In this document: positions 8,580-17,541 of the stretch, in pieces
How the letters are laid out: every line of letters starts with the position of its first letter
Numbering within the stretch: the stretch's first letter is position 1
From: Cryptomeria japonica
Lineage: Eukaryota > Streptophyta > Pinopsida > Cupressales > Cupressaceae
Reading direction: 5' to 3'
Assembly (NCBI RefSeq): GCF_030272615.1
Contig: NW_026729180.1
Location: 107,501-157,335, forward strand
Length of the DNA: 49,835 nt
The notes under the pieces: model-generated
The model's input: only the letters and a program-made list of their open reading frames with translations
The model's database searches: none
What the model was told of the DNA's origin: nothing
Made by a program: the position numbers and the translations under genes

Positions 8580-10290
8580 CACCAAGGTGGGTGTTGAGGT
8601 GCGTGCCGAGGTGGGTGGGTGCTAGGGTGCGCTCCATGGTGGGTGCCAGGGTGGGTGCGTGCTAGGGTGGATTCCAAAGAGGGTCATAGGGTGGGTGCCA
8701 AGGTGGGTTGGTGATATAGTGGGTTCAAAGGTGGGTACTAGGGTGGGTTCCAAGGTGGGTCACAAGTTGGGTGCCAGGATGCGTGGGTGTTAGGTTGGGT
8801 GCCAAGGTGGGCTCCTGCGTGGGTGGGTGCTAGGGTGGGTTTCAAGGTGGACGCGAGGGCGGGTGCCAAGGTGGGTAACAAGTTGGGTGTTAGGATGGGT
8901 GAGTGCTAGAGTGGGTGCCAAGGTGGGTGGGTGCTAAGGTGGATGCCAAGGTGGTTCACAGGGTGGGTGGGTTCTAGGGTGAGTTCCAAGGTGGGTCACA
9001 GGTTCAGTGCTAGGGTGGGTGTCAAGGCGGGTGTCGAGGTGCCTGGGTGCTAGGGTGTGGATGCCAATGTGGGTCATAGGGTGGGTACTAGGGTGGGCTG
9101 CAATGTGGGTGCCAAGGTGGGTAACATGCTCGGTGGGTTCTAAATTGGGTGCCAGGGTGGGTGTGCACCCACCTTGCCCGAGGTGGGTGCCAAGGTGCCA
9201 GTGTGGGTGGGTGCTAAGGTGGATGCCAAGGTGGGTGAGAAGGTGGGTGATAGGTTGAGTGGTAGGATGGGTGGGTGCCAAGATGGGTCACAGGGTGGGT
9301 GCAAGGGTGGGTAGGTGCTAGGGTTGGTGTCAGGGTGGGTGGGTGCTAGGTTGGGTTCCAAGGTGGGTGCGAGGGTGAGTGTCAAGGTGGGTCACAGGTT
9401 AGGTGCTAGGATGGGTGAGTGCTAGGGTGCAAAGGTGCCAGGGTGGGTGCTAGGATGGGTCGATGCTAGGGTGAGTGGCAAGGTGGGTCCACAAGTGTCA
9501 AGGTGGGTGCCGAGGTGGGTGCCAAGTCGGCGACTGCTATGGTGGATGCCAAGGTGGGTCACGGGGTGGGTGCCAAGTTGCTAGGTTGGGTTCCAAGGTG
9601 GGTGCCAACGTGGGTGCTAGGGTGCGTGGGTTAAAGGGTGTGTCACAACGTGGGTGCCAGGATGGGTGCGCACCCACACTGGCCAAGACGGGTGCGGGTG
9701 CAAGGTTGGGTTCCAAGCCCGGTCACAGGCTGGGTGCTAGGATGGGTGGGTGCCAAGGTGGGCACCAGGGTGGGTGCACCCACCCTGGCCAAGGTGGGTC
9801 ACGGGGTGGGTCCTAGGGTGGGTAACGGGGTGGGTACTAAGGTGCGTGCCAAGGTGGGTCATAGGGTGGGTGCCAAGGTGGGCACCAGGGTGGGTGTGCA
9901 CCAACCCTAGCCAGGGTAGGTCACGGGGTGGTTGTCGGGGTGGGCGTCAAGGAGCCAAGGTGGGTGGCAAGTAGCCAAGTTGCGTGCCAAGGTGGGTGTC
10001 GGGGTGGGTGCCAAGGATCCAAGGTGGGTGCCAAGGAACCAAGGTGGGTGTCTGGGTGGGTGCCGAGGTGGGAGCCAGGGTGGGTCCCAAGGTGAGTGCA
10101 AAGGTGGGTGCCAGGGTCAAGGTGAGTGCCAATGTGGGTTCCAAGGTGCCAGGGTCAGGGTGAGTGCCAATGTGGGTTCAAAGGTGCTAAGTTGGGTGCG
10201 AGGTTGGGTGCGAGGGTGGGTGGGTGCCAAGGTGTGCTAGGTGGAAGCCCGGGTGGGTCGGCATCCCATGGGTGTCGAGTTGGGTGCCTG
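8579..10290 (+). repeat. G-rich degenerate array based on GGTGGGTGCCAA
   Basis: About 1.7 kb of short repeats on a 12-bp theme (GGTGGGTGCCAA), with variants GGTGGGTGCTAG, GGTGGGTCACA and GGTGGGTTCCAA. Runs of three or more G are dense on the + strand and nearly absent on the other. Two inverted GTGCACCCACC-type islands appear at about 9168 and 9776, with a GCGCACCCACACTGGCC variant at 9669. The last 515 bp (9776-10290) form the start of the first 7.9-kb unit and recur at 17699, 25559, 33482, 41406 and 49331. Frames without stops are an effect of composition. Confidence 0.93.
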
Positions 10291-10299
10291 ATGGGTGCT

Positions 10300-10640
10300 T
10301 CTTGTCAAGTTTTAGTCGTCGGGACTCATTTCGAGCCTTAGAGGTCGTTTCTTGTCCGGTTGCCCTGTCTTCGACCTGGGAACCCAATTTTGGTCCTCGG
10401 GTCCCATTTTTTTTTGTCTCGCATCCCACTTTTGGCCTGTGGCCTTTTCGGGGTCGATTCTCGTTTTGGGCATCAGAGCATGTTTCTTCTCCTAAAACCC
10501 AATATTTGTTTATTAAGTCTCGGAACACATTTTTGTTCTCGTGGACCCATCATGGGTCTTGGAACGCATTTGTGGTCCTTGGGTCCCATTTTGCATCCCG
10601 AAACTTGTGTTTTGGTGCTTGATCCCTATTTTGGGTGCCC
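10300..10640 (+). repeat. A/T-richer block of degenerate ~20-25-bp repeats upstream of 5S
   Basis: GGGTCCCATTTT, GGAACACATTTTTG, GGAACGCATTTGTGG and similar words recur every 20-30 bp, mostly each ending in GGTC/CTCG. It is the only long stretch upstream of the 5S gene without GTGC/GGTG words. The same block recurs at about 18223, 26082, 34006 and 41930. I see no promoter or gene that I could defend in it. Confidence 0.7.
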
Positions 10641-11030
10641 ACCTTGCACCAAGTGCGCACCCGGGGCAAACCGAGCGCCTTGGTGCACCGGGGCAAGATC
10701 GAGCGTGCACCCGAGGCGCCCCGAACATGCACCAAGGTGCACTCGGCCCACATGTGAGCGCAGGTCGTTGCGCCCGAGGTGGTGTGTGGGCACCGCGTTG
10801 CAGACGGGACACTGCACGCACACGACGCCCCCTCCAGGTGCACGCACGTAGGCCGGGCCGGGTGCACACCCGACGCCCTAGCAAGGTGCGCGCACCCGGG
10901 CAGGGCTCACACTTGGCGAACGGGGCGCACTTCGCGAGGGAGGGTGTGCACCTCGACGGGGGTGGGTGGCCGGGGTGGATTCGCACGTGGGTCGCGGTTT
11001 GCTAAGTACACACTGCGACAAGCTCATAAC
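10641..11030 (+). other. GC-rich spacer immediately upstream of 5S gene 1
   Basis: CpG-rich spacer with GGTGCACC and CCCGAGG words but no clean tandem period. The last 30 bp is the expected place for plant 5S upstream elements. C is present at -1, a weak TATA-like TAAGTACA starts at -28, and GC occurs at -9/-8 rather than at the -12 position known from Arabidopsis. This flank is repeated before every 5S gene. Confidence 0.6.
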
Positions 11031-11149
11031 GGGTGCGATCATACCAGCGTTAGTGCACCGGATCCCATCAGAACTCCGCAGTTAAGCGCGCTTGGGCCGG
11101 AGTAGTACTGGGATGGGTGACCTCCCGGGAAGTCCCGGTGTTGCACCCT
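11031..11149 (+). rRNA. 5S rRNA: 5S ribosomal RNA gene, copy 1
   Basis: Full-length land-plant 5S rRNA, a structural RNA of the large ribosomal subunit made by RNA polymerase III. The 5' GGGTGC pairs with the 3' GCACCC to close helix I. The internal promoter is intact: A box AAGCGCGCTTGGGCC (11084-11098), intermediate element GTAGTA (11102-11107) and C box GGATGGGTGACC (from 11111). A T6 run follows directly. The C at -1 and TAAGTACA near -28 resemble plant 5S upstream elements, though the TATA-like part is weak. The gene is identical at all positions to the other four copies. Compared with the common angiosperm type it carries compensated G/C changes (GTTAGTGC, GCCGGAG, CCCGGG). The gene looks functional; the odd feature is its 7.9-kb spacing, since plant 5S repeats are usually below about 1 kb. 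Confidence 0.98.
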
Positions 11150-11154
11150 TTTTT
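11149..11154 (+). terminator. Pol III T-run terminator of 5S copy 1
   Basis: TTTTTT directly after the closing GCACCC, then AGTTTTTCG, which offers a second T5 run as backup. Confidence 0.9.
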
Positions 11155-11570
11155 AGTTTTTCGCCGGGCGTCGCAATGCTATTTGAATAAACCTTTTGCC
11201 CGTTTGCGTTCTCGTCGGGGCCGGGCCGGGCCGGGGTGCGCTGCCCGCACTACCGCGCGCGCGGGGGCGACACCGAGCGCGCACCCGAGGCGCCCCGAGC
11301 ACACAGGCCACGGTGCAACCCGGGCGTTGTGCGCGCACCCCGGTGCGCCCGAGGTGCTGCGCGCGCACCCAGGTGAAATCGGTGTGCACCTCGGCCAGTG
11401 CGCGCTCGGTCGAGTCGCGCACGTTGGCCAAGGTGCACGGTGATGTTTCTTACTCTAAGGTTCCGCACCAGACGCCCGGGACAGGTGAGCGAAGCTGGGC
11501 GGGGCCGGGTGCGCGGCCGGGGCAGGTGCACGCAGCTGGAGAGAGCTTTGGAGCACACTTCGGAGCGCAC
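11155..11570 (+). other. GC-rich spacer downstream of 5S
   Basis: It starts with a short A/T-rich piece (GCAATGCTATTTGAATAAACC), then GGGCCGGGCCGGG and CpG-rich sequence with GCGCGCGCGGGGG. The G run ending at about 11269 is one base longer in units 3, 4 and 5 than in units 1 and 2. No gene is visible. Equivalent positions follow each 5S gene. Confidence 0.6.
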
Positions 11571-13355
11571 CAATGATGCGCTCCATTCAAAAGTTTCCTG
11601 AAAAGGCAAAAAAAGTTGAGATTATAGAATTTCCCACTTGAGAGATTGTAAAAAAAAAAAATTTAAAATGAAGGAAACGCGGGTGCCAAGGTGTGCGCAG
11701 CCCAGCCAAGGTGTGCGCACCAAGGCGCCCACCCTGGCGAAGGTGCACGCAAGGTGCGCACCCGAGGCAAACCGGACAATTAACCCAACTTTCGACTTCG
11801 CGCGCACCTTGGAGCGCACTTCGGAGCGCTCCTTGGTGCGCACCAATCTTGGGCACCTCGGAGTGCACCATGGCGCCCACCAAGGTGCGCACCCGGGGCA
11901 AACCGAGCTCCGACTTCGTGCGCACCTTGGAGCGCACGAAAGGTGCGCACCATGGCGCCCACCAAGGTGCGCAGCCCAGCCAAGGCGTGCGCATCAAGGT
12001 GCGCACCCTGGCGAAGGTGCGCACCCGGGGCAAACCGAGCTCCGACTTCGTGCGCACCTTGGAGCGCACAAAAGGTGCGCAACCCAGCCAAGGTGTGCGC
12101 ACCCCGGTCAAACCGAGCTCCGAATCGTGCGCACCAGAGGTGCACGCCATCGTGCGCACCTTGGAGCACACTTCGGAGCCCTCCTTGGTGCGCGCCGATG
12201 TTGCGCACCTCGGAGCGCACCCGGGGAAAACAATGCAATTAACCCGACTTTCGACTTCGTGGGCACCTCGGAGCGCTCTCGGGTTCGCACCTCGGAGCAC
12301 ACCGAGGTGCGCACCTTTGATGCGCTGCCTTCACCAATTTCCAGAAAAGGCAAGAAAACATTGAGAAGGTGTGCGCACCGAGGTGCCCACCCTGGCGAAG
12401 GTGCACGCGAGGTGCGCACCCGGGGCAAACCGGGCTCCGACTTCGTGCACGCCGCACCTTGGAGCACACTTCGGAGCGCTCCTTGGTGCGCACCAGGGCG
12501 CGCAACCCAGCCGAGGTGCCCACCCCGGCGAAGGTGCACGCGAGGTGCGCACCCGGGGCAAACCGGGCTCCGACTTCGTGCACGCCATGGTGCCCACCGC
12601 GGCGAAGGTGCACGCGAGGTGCGCACCCGGGGCAAACCGGGCTCCGACTTCGTGCACGCCGCACCTTGGAGCACACTTCGGAGCGCTCCTTGGTGCGCAC
12701 CATGGTGCCCACCAGGGCGCGCAACCCCGCCGAAGGTGCACGCGAGGTGCGCACCCGGGGCAAACCGGGCTCCGACTTCGTGCACGCCGCACCTTGGAGC
12801 ACACTTCGGAGCGCTCCTTGGTGCGCACCATGGTGCCCACCAGGGCGCGCAACCCCGCCGAAGGTGCACGCGAGGTGCGCACCCGGGGCAAACCGGGCTC
12901 CGACTTCGTGCACGCCATGGTGCGCACCGCGGCGAAGGTGCGCACCCGGGGCAAACCGGGCTCCGACTTCGTGCACGCCGCACCTTGGAGCACACTTCGG
13001 AGCGCTCCTTGGTGCGCACCAGGGCGCGCAACCCAGCCGAGGTGCCCACCCCGGCGAAGGTGCACGCGAGGTGCGTACCCGGGGCAAACCGGGCTCCGAC
13101 TTCGTGCACGCCGCACCTTGGAGCACACTTCGGAGCGCTCCTTGGTGCGCACCATGGTGCCCACCAGGCCGCGCAACCCAGCCAAGGTGTGCGCACCAAG
13201 GTGCACGCGAGGTGCGCACCCGGGGCAAACCGGGGTCCGACTTCGTGCACGCCGCACCTTGGAGCACACATCGGGGCGCTCCCGGGTTCGCACCGGCGTT
13301 GCGCACCGTGGTGGGCACCTCGGAGCACACCAAGGTGGGCAGCGAGGTGCGCACC
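11571..13355. repeat. GTGCGCACC-rich repeat block, first part of unit 1
   Basis: It starts with a diverged A/T-rich box (about 11575-11690), then older-looking repeats with CAAACCGAGCTCC, a truncated A/T box at 12316, then younger repeats with CAAACCGGGCTCC. The CGGGGCAAACCGGG landmark falls at 12421, 12554, 12628, 12756, 12884, 12947 and 13080, giving steps of 133, 74, 128, 128, 63 and 133 bp. The block mixes a long form and a short form of one module. The palindromes GGTGCGCACC and GGAGCGCTCC occur throughout. Long open frames on both strands arise from the GC-rich repeats and are not genes. Confidence 0.9.
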
Positions 13356-15707
13356 TTTGATGCGATGCCTTCACTAATTTCCATAAAAGGCAAAAAAAAA
13401 ACGAGATTTTAAAATTTCCGTTTTGAAAGATAGTGAGAAAAAGGGAATGCTGGTGCCATCTTGAGCCCGCCCTGGTGCGCAGCCCAGCCAAGGTGTGCGC
13501 ACCAAGGTGCCCACCCTGGCGAAGGTGCGCGCCCGGGCAATTAACCCAACTTCCAACTTCGCGCGCGCCAGGGTGGGAGCGCACCCAACAACCGGGCCTG
13601 GGAAGAGCCAATGCGAGAAACCCCACCAAACGCTCTGACAAAAAAAGAGGGGGCGCTCCAGTAACCCCGCTTCGGAGCGCACCCTGGGCAAACCCAGCCA
13701 AGGTGCCCACCCCGGCCAAGGTGCAGGCGAGGTGCGCACCCGGGGCAAACCGGGCTCCGACAACGTGCACGCCGCACCTTGGAGCACACTTCGTAGCGCT
13801 CCCGGGTGCGCACCTCAGAGCACACCAAGGTGGGCAGCGAGGTGCGCACCTTTGATGCGCTGCCTTCACTAATTTCCAGAAAAGGCAAAAAAAAAAGGAG
13901 ATTTTAAAATTTCCGTTTTGAAAGATAGTGAAAAAAACGGAACGCGCGTGCCATCTTGAGCCCGCCCTGGTGCACAGCCCAGGTAAGGTGCCCACCCTGG
14001 CAAAGGTGCGCACCCGGGCAATTAACCCTACTTCCGACTTCGTGCGCGCCAGGGTGGCAACCGGGCCTCGGAAGAGCCAATGCGAGAAACCCCACCAAAC
14101 GCTCCGACAAAAAAAGAGGCGGCGCTCCAATAACCCCGCTTCGGAGCGCAGCCGGGGCAAACCCAGCCAAGGTGCCCACCCCGACGAAGGTGCACGCGAG
14201 GTGCGCACCCGGGGCAAACCGGGCTCCGACAACGTGCACGCAGCACCTTGGAGCACACTTCGAAGCACTCCCGGGTGCCCACCGGCGTTGCGCACCGTGG
14301 TGGGCAGCGAGGTGCGCACCTTTGATGCGCTGCCTTCACTAATTTCCAGAAAAAGGCAAAAAAAAATGAGATTTTAAAATTTCCGTTTTGAAAGATAGTG
14401 AAAAAAAAGGAACGCGGGTGCCATCTTGAGCCCGCCCTGGTGCGCAGCCCAGGCAAGGCATGCGCACCAAGGTGCCCACCCGAGGTGCACACCCGGGGCA
14501 AACCGGGCTCCGACTTCGTGCAGGCCGCACCTTGGAGCACACTTCGGAGCGCTCCTTGGTGCGCACCATGGTGCCCACCAGGGCGCGCAACCCAGCCAAG
14601 GTCTGCACACTAAGGTGCCCACCCCGGCGAAGGTGCACGCGAGGTGCGCACCCGGGGCAAACCGGGCTCCGACTTCGTGCACGCCATGGTGCCCACCGCG
14701 GCGAAGGTGCACGCGAGGTGCGCACCCGGGGCAAACCGGGCTCCGACTTCGTGCACGCCGCACCTTGGAGCACACTTCGGAGCGCTCCTTGGTGCGCACC
14801 ATGGTGCCCACCAGGGCGCGCAACCCAGCCAAGGTGTGCGCACCAAGGTGCACGCGAGGTGCGCACCCGGGGCAAACCGGGGTCCGACTTCGTGCATGCC
14901 GCACCTTGGAGCACACATCGGAGCGCTCCCAGGTTCGCACCAGCGTTGCGCACCTTTGATGCGCTGCCTTCACTAATTTCCAGAAAAGGCAAAAAAAAAC
15001 GATATTTTAAAATTTCCGTTCTGAAAGATAGTGAAAAAAACGGAACGCGGGTGCCATCTTGAGCCCTTCCTGGTGCGCAGCCCAGGCAAGTTGTGCGCAC
15101 CAAGGTGCCCACCCTGGCGGAGGTGCGCGCCCGGGGCAAACCGGGCTCCGACTTCGTGCACTGCATGGTGCCCACCAAGGCGCGCAACCCAGCCAAGGTG
15201 CCCACCGCAGCGAAGGTGCACGCGAGGTGCACACCCGGGGCAAACCGGGCTCCGACTTCGTGCACGCCGCACCTTGGAGCACACTTCAGAGCGCTCCTTG
15301 GTGCGCACCAGGGCGCGCAACCCAGCCGAGGTGCCCACCCCGGCGAAGGTGCACGCGAGGTGCGCACCCGGGGCAAACCGGGCTCCGACTTCGTGCACGC
15401 CATGGTGCCCACCGCGGCGAAGGTGCGCACCTGGGGCAAACCGGGCTCCGACTTCGTGCACGCCGCACCTTGGAGCACACTTCGGAGCGCTCCTTGGTGC
15501 GCACCATGGTGCCCACCAGGCCGCGCAACCCAGCCAAGGTGTGCGCACCAAGGTGCACGCGAGGTGCGCACCCGGGGCAAACCGGGGTCCGACTTCGTGC
15601 ACGCCGCACCTTGGAGCACACATCGGGGCGCTCCCGGGTTCGCACCGGCGTTGCGCACCGTGGTGGGCACCTCGGAGCACACCAAGGTGGGCAGCGAGGT
15701 GCGCACC
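13356..15707. repeat. Nested repeat block A (2352 bp) in unit 1
   Basis: It runs from the A/T box beginning TTTGATGCG at 13356 to the next equivalent box at 15708 and contains boxes at 13851, 14321 and 14955. Box intervals are 495, 470, 634 and 753 bp. The following block B repeats the order. The counterparts of block A start at 21279, 29139, 37063 and 44988. It also holds two copies of a distinctive segment with CCCCACCAAACGCTC and AAAAAAAGAGG (about 13600-13680 and 14080-14150). Confidence 0.9.
13653..13680. repeat. Short hairpin GCGCTCC/GGAGCGC
   Basis: Seven-bp arms (13653-13659 and 13674-13680) around a 14-nt loop. The same arms occur in the three sister segments of unit 1 (near 14132, 16005 and 16474) although loop bases vary between copies. 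It is perfectly paired DNA of unknown role. Confidence 0.55.
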
Positions 15708-17541
15708 TTTGATGCGATGCCTTCACTAATTTCCATAAAAGGCAAAAAAAAAACGAGATTTTAAAATTTCCGTTTTGAAAGATAGTGAGAAAAAGGGAAT
15801 GCTGGTGCCATCTTGAGCCCGCCCTGGTGCGCAGCCCAGCCAAGGTTTGCGCACCAAGGTGCCCACCCTGGCGAAGGTGCGCGCCCGGGCAATTAACCCA
15901 ACTTCCAACTTCGCGCGCGCCAGGGTGGGAGCGCACCCAACAACCGGGCCTGGGAAGAGCCAATGCGAGAAACCCCACCAAACTCTCTGACAAAAAAAGA
16001 GGGGGCGCTCCAGTAACCCCGCTTCGGAGCGCACCCTGGGCAAACCCAGCCAAGGTGCCCACCCCGGCCAAGGTGCAGGCGAGGTGCGCACCCGGGGCAA
16101 ACCGGGCTCCGACAACGTGCACGTCGCACCTTGGAGCACACTTCGTAGCGCTCCCGGGTGCGCACCTCAGAGCACACCAAGGTGGGCAGCGAGGTGCGCA
16201 CCTTTGATGCGCTGCCTTCACTAATTTCCAGAAAAGGCAAAAAAAAAAGGAGATTTTAAAATTTCCGTTTTGAAAGATAGTGAAAAAAACGGAACGCGCG
16301 TGCCATCTTGAGCCCGCCCTGGTGCGCAGCCCAGGTAAGGTGCCACCCTGGCAAAGGTGCGCACCCGGGCAATTAACCCTACTTCCGACTTCGTGCGCGC
16401 CAGGGTGGCAACCGGGCCTCGGAAGAGCCAATGCGAGAAACCCCACCAAACGCTCCGACAAAAAAAGAGGCGGCGCTCCAATAACCCCGCTTCGGAGCGC
16501 AGCCGGGGCAAACCAAGCCAAGGTGCCCACCCCGACGAAGGTGCACGCGAGGTGCGCACCCGGGGCAAACCGGGCTCCGACAACGTGCACGCAGCACCTT
16601 GGAGCACACTTCGAAGCACTCCCGGGTGCCCACCGGCGTTGCGCACCGTGGTGGGCAGCGAGGTGCGCACCTTTGATGCGCTGCCTTCACTAATTTCCAG
16701 AAAAAGGCAAAAAAAAATGAGATTTTAAAATTTCCGTTTTGAAAGATAGTGAAAAAAAAGGAACGCGGGTGCCATCTTGAGCCCGCCCTGGTGCGCAGCC
16801 CAGGCAAGGCATGCGCACCAAGGTGCCCACCCGAGGTGCACACCCGGGGCAAACCGGGCTCCGACTTCGTGCAGGCCGCACCTTGGAGCACACTTCGGAG
16901 CGCTCCTTGGTGCGCACCATGGTGCCCACCAGGGCGCACCCGAGGCAAACCGGGCTCCGACTTCGTGCACGCCGCACCTTGGAGCACACATCGGAGCGCT
17001 CCCAGGTTCGCACCAGCGTTGCGCACCTTTGATGCGCTGCCTTCACTAATTTCCAGAAAAGGCAAAAAAAAACGATATTTTAAAATTTCCGTTCTGAAAG
17101 ATAGTGAAAAAAACGGAACGCGGGTGCCATCTTGAGCCCTTCCTGATGCGCAGCCCAGGCAAGTTGTGCGCACCAAGGTGCCCACCCTGGCGGAGGTGCG
17201 CGCCCGGGGCAAACCGGGCTCCGACTTCGTGCACTGCATGGTGCCCACCAAGGCGCGCAACCCAGCCAAGGTGCCCACCGCAGCGAAGGTGCACGCGAGG
17301 TGCGCACCCGAGGTGCACACCCGGGGCAAACCGGGCTCCGACTTCGTGCACGCCGCACCTTGGAGCACACTTCAGAGCGCTCCTTGGTACGCACCAGGGC
17401 GCGCAACCCAGCCAAGGTGCTCACCCCGGCGAAGGTGCACGCGAGGTGCGCACCCGGGGCAAACCGGGCTCGGACTTCGTGCACGCCGCACCTTGGAGCA
17501 CACATCGGAGCGCTCCCGGGTTCGCACCAGCATTGCGCACC
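15708..17541. repeat. Nested repeat block B (shortened duplicate of block A) in unit 1
   Basis: Boxes at 15708, 16203, 16672, 17028 and 17542 give intervals of 495, 469, 356 and 514 bp. The first half matches block A at an offset of 2352 bp nearly base for base. The second half is shorter because a run of GTGCGCACC modules is missing. Counterparts start at 23568, 31491, 39415 and 47340. Confidence 0.88.

Noticed and set aside
8579-10290. Telomeric or interstitial telomere-like repeat
   Set aside because: The motif is GGTGGGTGCCAA-like; the plant telomere repeat TTTAGGG is not found.
12331-14319. 662-codon open frame on the minus strand, and its equivalents in the other units
   Set aside because: It is built of Ala/Arg/Cys/Pro/His/Gly-rich repeat translations. 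Equally long frames overlap it on both strands, and it crosses several A/T boxes and module borders. The openness follows from GC-rich repeats with few stop codons, not from coding selection.
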